The translations under genes were made by a program, and so were the position numbers. DNA of 9,285 nucleotides from Bacteroidaceae bacterium. GTDB lineage: Bacteria; Bacteroidota; Bacteroidia; Bacteroidales; Bacteroidaceae. The notes below the pieces were generated by a model that saw nothing but the letters and a program-made list of their open reading frames with translations, did no database searches and was not told where the DNA came from. Position 1 is the first letter of the stretch. Every line of letters begins with the position of its first letter. The stretch spans positions 1 through 9,285 of the forward strand of contig JAFZSA010000022.1 of the NCBI GenBank assembly GCA_017619585.1, read 5' to 3'. Shown one piece after another: positions 5,011 through 9,285 of this stretch.

Positions 5011-6075
5011 TTATTTATTTATAATCTCCATCTGCTGACGTACACTCTCCTCGTGGATGTGCTCGAAGATGTTCTTGATACACTCTGTGTCAATACCCAG
5101 CAGTGAACCCTGAGCACCGCGCTTGTCCAGAATCTCGCTGTAACGACGGGTCTGAACAACGGTCAGGCCGTTCTCCTTCTTGTACTCGCCAATGTTGCGG
5201 CAGATCTTCATGCGCTTGGCCAGCAGGTCTATGAGGTCGTTGTCTATCTCGTCAATCTCCTTGCGCAGATCCTTCAGGGTGTCTGGATGCTCGTTGGTAT
5301 CACGGAAGATAAGGCGTGAGATGATGAAGTCCAGCACCTCGGGTGTCACCTGCTGTGAGGCATCGCTCCAAGCCTTGTCGGGGTCGCAGTGGCTCTCTAT
5401 GATAAGGCCGTCCAGTCCCAGGTCCATGGCCTGCTGGCAGAGGGGGGCTATCAGGTCGCGACGGCCGCTGATGTGGCTGGGGTCGCAGACAAGGGGCAGC
5501 TGAGGCAAGCGGCGCTTCAGCTCGATGGGTATCTGCCACATGGGCTCGTTGCGGTACAGCTTCTTCTCGTAGCTGCTGAATCCGCGGTGTATGGCTCCTA
5601 ACTTCTGGATGCCGGCACCGTTGATACGCTGCAGGGCGCCAATCCAGAGTTCCAGGTCGGGGTTTACGGGGTTCTTGACCAGCACCGTAGCGTCTGTACC
5701 CTGCAGGGCGTCTGCCAATGCCTGAACGGCAAAGGGGTTGGCGGTGGTACGGGCACCAATCCAGAGGATGTCCACGCCGTACTTCAGTGCCAGCTCAACA
5801 TGCTCGGGTGTTGCCACCTCGGTAGATATCAGCATGCCCGTCTCCTTTTTTACGTTGGCCATCCATTCCAGAGCAGGTTCTCCGTGACCCTCGAAGCCTC
5901 CTGGCTTGGTACGGGGCTTCCAGACGCCGGCACGGAAGATGTGGCATCCCTTGCCAGCCAGCTGCTTGGCGGTGGTCATTACTTGTTCTTCAGTCTCGGC
6001 ACTGCAAGGACCGGCGATGATGAAAGCACGCTCTTGGTCGCTTGGCAAATTCAGGGGTTGTAAGTCTAATTCCAT
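5011..6075 (-). CDS. Bifunctional DAHP synthase / chorismate mutase (type I-beta DAHPS with C-terminal AroQ)
   Basis: Residues about 1-257 form a 3-deoxy-D-arabino-heptulosonate-7-phosphate synthase barrel (phosphoenolpyruvate plus erythrose 4-phosphate, first step of the shikimate pathway). It shows AGPCSAE (21-27, metal-binding C24), RAGVWKPRTKPGGFEG (48-63), WIGARTTANPF (105-115), KNP (134-136), GAIHRGF (160-166) and DPSHISGRRD (198-207). Residues about 265-354 form a type II chorismate mutase (chorismate to prephenate), with LRKEIDEID (270-278), R288 and K299 as expected active-site positions. The 354-residue length fits the Bacteroidales fusion. To my knowledge the Prevotella nigrescens enzyme of this design is inhibited by prephenate through its mutase domain. 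There is no N-terminal regulatory extension. It lies third in the operon, downstream of the aminotransferase, with repeats on both sides. Confidence 0.93.
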   Translation of the reverse strand: MELDLQPLNLPSDQERAFIIAGPCSAETEEQVMTTAKQLAGKGCHIFRAGVWKPRTKPGGFEGHGEPALEWMANVKKETGMLISTEVATPEHVELALKYGVDILWIGARTTANPFAVQALADALQGTDATVLVKNPVNPDLELWIGALQRINGAGIQKLGAIHRGFSSYEKKLYRNEPMWQIPIELKRRLPQLPLVCDPSHISGRRDLIAPLCQQAMDLGLDGLIIESHCDPDKAWSDASQQVTPEVLDFIISRLIFRDTNEHPDTLKDLRKEIDEIDNDLIDLLAKRMKICRNIGEYKKENGLTVVQTRRYSEILDKRGAQGSLLGIDTECIKNIFEHIHEESVRQQMEIINK

Positions 6076-6083
6076 ACTTATAT

Positions 6084-6182
6084 TAATTCATAATTTTTAA
6101 TTCATAATTCATAATTTAGCGGTTAGCGGTTAGTGGTTAGCGGTTAGCGCAATCTTATAATCTTTTAATCTTATAATCTTTT
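6084..6182. repeat. Nine in-register heptamers plus a duplicated 16-bp unit reaching into a coding end
   Basis: Units of 7 bp follow in one register: TAATTCA, TAATTTT, TAATTCA, TAATTCA, TAATTTA, then GCGGTTA, GCGGTTA, GTGGTTA, GCGGTTA (6084-6146). Next comes AATCTTATAATCTTTT twice, perfectly (6151-6166 and 6167-6182). The second copy contains the last three sense codons and the stop codon of the aminotransferase. There is no promoter box on the minus strand, so the operon probably reads through. Confidence 0.85.
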
Positions 6183-7346
6183 AATTCTACTAAGCGCTTC
6201 CTGCAGTTTTTCCTCCTTGGCACACAGGCTGATGCGGATGTAACGCTTGCCGTTGGAGCCGAAGATGAAGCCAGGGGTGATGAAGACGCGGGCCTCGTGC
6301 AGGATTCGTTCAGTTAGCTCCTCAACATCGGCATAGGAATCGGGGATACGTCCCCAGAGGAACATGCCTACCTGGGTGGGGTCGAAGGTGCAGCCAAGGG
6401 TCTTCATGATCTCCTCTGCCACGGCACGACGGCGGGCATAGACCTCACGGTTGAAGGTGGCGTGCCACTCGTCTGAGTTATGCAGCGCCTCGGCAGCTGC
6501 CAACTGCAGGGGGCGGAACATACCGCTGTCTACATTGCTCTTCACCTTCAGAATCCACTGTATGAACTGGGCGTTGGTGGAGATCCATCCTACACGCCAT
6601 CCGGGCATGTTCTGGCTCTTACTCATGGAGTTGAACTCTATGCAGCACTCCTTGGCGCCAGGCACCTGTAGAAGGCTGAGGGGTTGCTCGTTGAGGATAA
6701 GGCTGTAGGGGTTGTCATTGACCACCACAATATTGTGGCGACGGGCAAAGTCCACCAGCTTCTCAAACAACTCAAGAGAAGCGCTGGCTCCCGTAGGCAT
6801 ATTGGGATAGTTGGTCCACATGAGCTTAACGCCTGTGAGGTCCATCTTCTCCAGGGCATCAAAATCGGGCTGCCACTGGTTCTCCTCCAGGAGGTCGTAA
6901 TTGACAATCTGTGCACCCAGCAGTTTGCTCAGAGAGGTATAGGTGGGGTAGCCGGGGTTGGGCACCAGCACCTTGTCGCCAGGGTTGACGAATGCCAGCG
7001 TAACGTGCAAGATACCTTCCTTGCTACCTATAAGGGGCTGGATCTCAGTGGCGGGGTCCAAATCTACATTATACCAGCGCTTGTAGAAGTCTGCCATCCC
7101 CTGACGCATCTCGGGTATTCCCACGTAGGGCTGGTAGCCGTGAACGGTGGGCTTGAGTGCCTCTTTGCAGAGTGTCTCCACGGTCTGCTGTGAGGGTGGC
7201 ATGTCGGGGCTGCCAATGCCAAGTGATATGACGTCCAGTCCCTGGGCGTTCATCTGAGCCACCTCCTTCAGCTTACGGCTGAAATAGTATTCCTGTACGC
7301 TGGCCAGTCTGTCGGCTGGCTGTATGTTAGATTGTTTCTTTTCCAT
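6171..7346 (-). CDS. PLP-dependent class I/II aminotransferase, probably aromatic or prephenate-type
   Basis: The 391-residue protein has the fold-type I aminotransferase layout: LGIGSPDMPP (42-51), GYQPYVGIPEMR (70-81), GSKEG (107-111), PNPGYPTY (129-136), NYPNMPTG (179-186), DNPY (211-214), the PLP-lysine motif SMSKSQNMPGWRVG with K243, and YIRISL with R371 as the substrate carboxylate arginine. The closest named groups by motif are LL-diaminopimelate and aspartate/aromatic aminotransferases. The position between pheA and the DAHP synthase gene argues that it transaminates phenylpyruvate and 4-hydroxyphenylpyruvate, or prephenate; motifs alone do not settle the substrate. The start codon lies 20 bp inside the end of pheA in another frame, which suggests translational coupling. 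The first ATG is kept because residues 11-30 (ADRL, EYYFSRKL) belong to the fold. The stop lies in a tandem repeat. Confidence 0.85.
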   Translation of the reverse strand: MEKKQSNIQPADRLASVQEYYFSRKLKEVAQMNAQGLDVISLGIGSPDMPPSQQTVETLCKEALKPTVHGYQPYVGIPEMRQGMADFYKRWYNVDLDPATEIQPLIGSKEGILHVTLAFVNPGDKVLVPNPGYPTYTSLSKLLGAQIVNYDLLEENQWQPDFDALEKMDLTGVKLMWTNYPNMPTGASASLELFEKLVDFARRHNIVVVNDNPYSLILNEQPLSLLQVPGAKECCIEFNSMSKSQNMPGWRVGWISTNAQFIQWILKVKSNVDSGMFRPLQLAAAEALHNSDEWHATFNREVYARRRAVAEEIMKTLGCTFDPTQVGMFLWGRIPDSYADVEELTERILHEARVFITPGFIFGSNGKRYIRISLCAKEEKLQEALSRIKRL

Positions 7347-8169
7347 CTCTGTATTCTCCTAATAGTTTGAGCTCCTTGGTGAGCGGTGTGATGGCATTGA
7401 TAGCCTGCTTGTAACGTGTATAGTCGTTGTATGAAAGGTCTATGTAGAACATGTACTGCCACTCCTGACCTATGATGGGGAGCGACTGGATCTTGGTCAG
7501 ATTGAGCTTGTAGAATGATAGCACGCTCAGTATGGCAGAGAGGCTTCCCTCCTCGTGGGGCAGGGTAAAGACAAGGCTGGCCTTGTTCAACTCCTCGAAC
7601 TTGCGAAGGGTGTGGGCCTTCTCGGGGGTGCTGAGTACCAGGAAGCGGGTGAAGTTGTGCTTGTTGGTCTCAATGCCTTCTTGCAGTACCTTCATGCCGT
7701 AGATCTTGGCAGCATCCTTATGGCAGATGGCTGCATGTCCGCGCAGTTGCTTCTTGCTGATGTTGGCTGCCGCTCCTGCCGTGTCTGCCACTTCCACAAT
7801 CTTCATGTCTTCATGCTGAGAGAGGAAGTTACGGCACTGCATCAGAGCCACGGGGTGTGAGTTGATTTCGGTGAGGTTGCTCCAGTCATCATCAGGCAGG
7901 CACATAATGCTGTGGCTGATGCGCAGCTTGTGTTCGCCTACGATGGTCATGCCGCTGTCGCGAAGCAGCTCGTAGTTGTGAAGCAGGCTTCCTGCTATGG
8001 TGTTCTCTATGGCCACCAAGCCTACGACATCCTTCTCCTCCTTCATGTGCTGGAAAACCTGCTCGAAGGTGTCGCAGCAGATCAGTTCCAGGTCTTCGCC
8101 CTCGAAGTAACGGTGCGAGGCTATGTCGTGGAAGCTTCCCTTAATACCTTGTATTGCTATTCTTCTCAT
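7327..8169 (-). CDS. pheA: Prephenate dehydratase with C-terminal ACT domain
   Basis: PheA converts prephenate to phenylpyruvate. The 280-residue monofunctional protein has the dehydratase domain at about residues 3-180: IQGIKGSFHDIA (6-17), VAIENTIAGS (52-61), ISHSIMCLP (84-92), SHPVALMQC (104-112), DTAGAA (129-134) and TRF (174-176), the catalytic signature. An ACT domain follows at about 197-275, with GSLSAILSVLSFYKLNLTKI (208-227) and QSLP (228-231). ACT domains of this family bind Phe through GALV and ESRP motifs. Both are changed here (GSLS and QSLP), so Phe feedback may be weak or altered. It is the first enzyme gene of the operon. Its ATG lies 10 nt after the U-run of the attenuator terminator, and its end overlaps the aminotransferase start by 20 bp. 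Confidence 0.95.
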   Translation of the reverse strand: MRRIAIQGIKGSFHDIASHRYFEGEDLELICCDTFEQVFQHMKEEKDVVGLVAIENTIAGSLLHNYELLRDSGMTIVGEHKLRISHSIMCLPDDDWSNLTEINSHPVALMQCRNFLSQHEDMKIVEVADTAGAAANISKKQLRGHAAICHKDAAKIYGMKVLQEGIETNKHNFTRFLVLSTPEKAHTLRKFEELNKASLVFTLPHEEGSLSAILSVLSFYKLNLTKIQSLPIIGQEWQYMFYIDLSYNDYTRYKQAINAITPLTKELKLLGEYRDGKETI

Positions 8170-8179
8170 CTTTTACCTT

Positions 8180-8210
8180 AAAAAAAATCCCGCTCTGTTT
8201 TAGAGCGGGA
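8180..8210 (-). terminator. Attenuator terminator (3:4 hairpin) before pheA
   Basis: On the minus strand TCCCGCTCT (8210-8202) pairs perfectly with AGAGCGGGA (8196-8188) around a 5-nt loop, followed by eight T (8187-8180). It lies inside the leader, between the leader peptide and the pheA start codon, so transcription must pass it to reach any enzyme gene of the operon. Confidence 0.95.
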
Positions 8211-8279
8211 CCTTATTGCTTATTTCAGTTTGTTTTGTTCTTTTGTTCTGTTTTCTGGCACATATAACGACCCGCTCTA
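8201..8279 (-). promoter_or_regulatory. Antiterminator pairing (2:3) of the Phe/Tyr attenuator
   Basis: TAGAGCGGG at 8279-8271, which starts with the leader stop codon TAG, is exactly complementary over 9 nt to CCCGCTCTA at 8209-8201, the 5' arm of the terminator. This pairing excludes the terminator stem. The roughly 60 nt between the two segments are A-rich and nearly unstructured (many AACAAAAG-type stretches). A ribosome at the stop codon would cover 8279-8271 and favour termination. One held at the Phe/Tyr codons would leave it free and favour read-through. Confidence 0.85.
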
Positions 8280-8340
8280 CTTCAGTTTGCTAAAGTAAAA
8301 GTAAAAATAAAAGCCGTTAAAATAGTTACCATTATGTGCC
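8257..8340 (-). promoter_or_regulatory. Leader stem 1:2 (anti-antiterminator or pause hairpin)
   Basis: GGCACATA (8340-8333, inside the leader ORF) pairs with TATGTGCC (8264-8257). The adjacent GTCGTTA (8271-8265) pairs with TAACGGC (8319-8313), with one G-U pair. The 3' arm is thus a continuous 15 nt, and the 5' arm has a 13-nt bulge. The stem encloses the Phe/Tyr codons and shares base 8271 with the antiterminator. It should hinder 2:3 pairing when the leader is not translated. Confidence 0.6.
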
Positions 8341-8363
8341 ATAAATAGCCTTTTTCTTATCAT
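8277..8363 (-). CDS. pheL: Phe/Tyr-rich attenuator leader peptide (28 aa)
   Basis: ATG at 8363 to TAG at 8279-8277 encodes 28 residues. Residues 14-24 read YFNGFYFYFYF: five Phe and four Tyr in eleven positions, including seven aromatic codons in a row (18-24), followed by SKLK and the stop. A second in-frame ATG at codon 8 (8342) would give a 21-residue version that keeps the whole aromatic run. The peptide itself probably has no function; translation speed over Phe and Tyr codons is the signal, as for pheL of enteric bacteria. Here it is mixed Phe/Tyr, which suits an operon making both amino acids. The stop codon overlaps the antiterminator segment. The promoter -7 box ends 8 nt before the first ATG, so the upstream start would be nearly leaderless. 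No Shine-Dalgarno is visible, which is normal for Bacteroidetes. The symbol is given by analogy. Confidence 0.85.
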   Translation of the reverse strand: MIRKRLFMAHNGNYFNGFYFYFYFSKLK

Positions 8364-8371
8364 TTGCGATG

Positions 8372-8403
8372 CAAAGGTATGTAACTTCTTTCATTTTGCC
8401 AAA
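8372..8403 (-). promoter_or_regulatory. Promoter of the aromatic amino acid operon
   Basis: On the minus strand TTTG (8403-8400), 20 nt, then TACCTTTG (8379-8372) match the Bacteroidetes consensus, with the same spacing and the same -7 box as the promoter at 2012-2043. Transcription should start at about 8365-8368. No convincing terminator lies between the upstream efflux gene and this promoter, so read-through may also enter the leader. Confidence 0.8.
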
Positions 8404-8452
8404 AGATTGGACGTAAAATTTGCAATAAATCTGACAGAAATGTGCATTTCAG

Positions 8453-9285
8453 CTACATTTCTATTTCAAATCCTATGCTTTCTACGGCCTTTCTGATGTC
8501 TTCTGCGTTAAAATCACCCTCAACATATGCCATGCCTTCATCCAGGGATACGTCAGCCTTTGTTACACCTTCTACACTGGCAATGGCTTTCTGGGCGTTG
8601 GCGGCACAGTGATGGCAGGTCATACCGTTGACTTTGAATTCCATTGAACATTGAACATTGAGCATTGAACATTGCGCATTATTATCTGACTCATGGCAGT
8701 CGTGGCAGTGGCAGTGGTGATGGCCGCCCAGGAGCTTTTTGGGACTAAGGGCATTCGCCAGGAGCAGCAGCATTAGTATGGTGCAGAGGATGTTGAACCA
8801 TCCAGGCTGCTCCATGCAGCATTCTTGCATATTGGCAAGGGGCGCTGTGAACCACTCGGCAGGCAGCAGGTAGTCGATACCCAAGGCAAAGACTATGGCT
8901 CCCGTGATGATGGAGAACAGGTAGATGGCCAGGGTCTTGCGCCCTAATACCTTATTTATTATAAGGATGCTGGCAACGTTGCTGGCAGGACCTGCCATCA
9001 GCAGGACAAGGGCAGCACCGGGGGTGAGACCTTTCATCATCAGCGCCAGGGCAATGGGGATGCTGCCTGTAGCGCACAGGTACATGGGGATGCTGAAGAG
9101 CAGGACAAAGAGTATGCTATATAATGTATTGCCCTGGAAGGCTGTGAACCAAGAGTCAGGCACAGCAGCTGTGATGATACCGGCAACAATAAGGCCTATC
9201 ACCAGCCATTTGCCAATATCCTCCATCATCTCTATGAAGGCATAGGAGAAGGCCTTCTTAAGTGAAGAGTGAAGAGTGAAGAGTG
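8453..9285 (-). CDS. SO_0444-like Cu/Zn efflux permease with C-terminal HMA domain, 5' partial
   Basis: The frame is open to the window edge, so the true start lies outside. An ATG at 9229 is internal: KKAFSYAFIEMMEDIGKWL is continuous with the fold. The visible 276 residues hold the second half of an ArsP/DUF318-type permease with five or six membrane helices and the motifs CATGSIPIALALM, LTPGAALVLLMAGPASNVAS and NKVLGRKT. A metal-rich linker follows (HHHCHCHDCH), and then an HMA domain of about 65 residues with the copper/zinc-binding GMTCHHCAANAQKAI. This matches the SO_0444-type Cu/Zn efflux transporters of the inner membrane. The HMA and His/Cys segments would capture cytosolic metal. 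Two heptamer repeat arrays lie in frame, one encoding AQCSMLNVQCSM between the linker and the HMA domain, the other LFTLHSS at the window edge. The metal is inferred, not shown. Confidence 0.75.
   Translation of the reverse strand, partial: LFTLHSSLKKAFSYAFIEMMEDIGKWLVIGLIVAGIITAAVPDSWFTAFQGNTLYSILFVLLFSIPMYLCATGSIPIALALMMKGLTPGAALVLLMAGPASNVASILIINKVLGRKTLAIYLFSIITGAIVFALGIDYLLPAEWFTAPLANMQECCMEQPGWFNILCTILMLLLLANALSPKKLLGGHHHCHCHDCHESDNNAQCSMLNVQCSMEFKVNGMTCHHCAANAQKAIASVEGVTKADVSLDEGMAYVEGDFNAEDIRKAVESIGFEIEM
8643..8677. repeat. Five 7-bp ATTGAAC units in frame within the efflux gene
   Basis: Units are ATTGAAC, ATTGAAC, ATTGAGC, ATTGAAC and ATTGCGC. On the coding strand the repeat is open in all three frames; on the other strand TGA recurs. 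It sits directly before the HMA domain. Confidence 0.9.
9262..9285. repeat. GTGAAGA heptamer array at the window edge, in frame within the efflux gene
   Basis: Three perfect GTGAAGA units plus GTG run off the end of the window. The same unit occurs between genes at 196-230. In the efflux reading frame three units encode the seven residues LFTLHSS without a stop. Confidence 0.85.

Noticed and set aside
6084..6146. Possible CRISPR-like array
   Set aside because: Units are 7 bp with no spacers, and no cas genes are present.
6684..7193. Plus-strand ORF of 169 codons opposite the aminotransferase
   Set aside because: Antisense to a well-supported gene, with no domain and no promoter.
8180..8363. 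T-box or other amino acid riboswitch in place of a leader peptide
   Set aside because: No T-box motif or specifier-loop structure was seen, and the aromatic codon run with stop-codon/antiterminator overlap explains the region better.
8437..8450. GAAATG/CATTTC hairpin as terminator of the efflux gene
   Set aside because: Only a 2-nt centre and no T-run; not convincing.
9227..9229. ATG at 9229 as the start of the efflux gene
   Set aside because: Conserved residues (SYAFIE) continue in frame upstream and no stop occurs before the window edge, so this Met is internal.

Overview
The window reads as chromosomal DNA of a Prevotella-like member of the Bacteroidales. Three things point there. Promoters have the Bacteroidetes form TTTG-N19/20-TAnnTTTG. 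A 31-residue protein of the Bacteroidales 'smalltalk' type is present. The aromatic amino acid genes include a DAHP synthase with a C-terminal chorismate mutase. The gaps between genes are filled with GC-rich palindromes and short tandem repeats, many with a 7-bp period.

Layout. 1-1500 (+): the Gly/Asn-rich tail of a probable HU-like DNA-binding protein, a 'structural protein P5'-like cell-wall or phage-type protein, about 550 bp of gene-free repeat-rich DNA, then the smalltalk gene with a bidirectional terminator. 1560-2917: a divergent pair, a small MotA/TolQ/ExbB-like membrane protein (-) and a membrane-anchored LytTR regulator (+). 3021-3890 (+): a DUF1080 lipoprotein with its own promoter and terminator. 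4050-8403 (-): an operon in the order leader peptide, pheA (prephenate dehydratase with ACT domain), aminotransferase, DAHP synthase-chorismate mutase, tyrA, and a strong terminator. 8453 to the window end (-): the C-terminal part of a Cu/Zn-type efflux permease with a His/Cys linker and a terminal HMA domain.

The operon holds a near-complete Phe/Tyr branch: entry into the shikimate pathway, chorismate to prephenate, both prephenate outlets and a transaminase. Its 5' leader looks like a ribosome-mediated attenuator. A 28-codon ORF starts just downstream of the promoter and carries 9 Phe/Tyr codons within 11 (YFNGFYFYFYF). Its stop codon is the first part of a 9-nt segment that is exactly complementary to the 5' arm of a perfect terminator (9-bp stem, 8 U) placed 10 nt before pheA. 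An upstream segment of the leader ORF can pair next to that segment, which gives a 1:2 / 2:3 / 3:4 design. This is the most notable system in the window: one leader reads both Phe and Tyr and would control the whole operon.

A second theme is repeat DNA inside genes. A hairpin-rich, palindrome-like segment seems to interrupt the P5-like gene in frame. Heptamer arrays occur in frame in the efflux permease, one of them just before its HMA domain, where a change of one unit would shift the frame.
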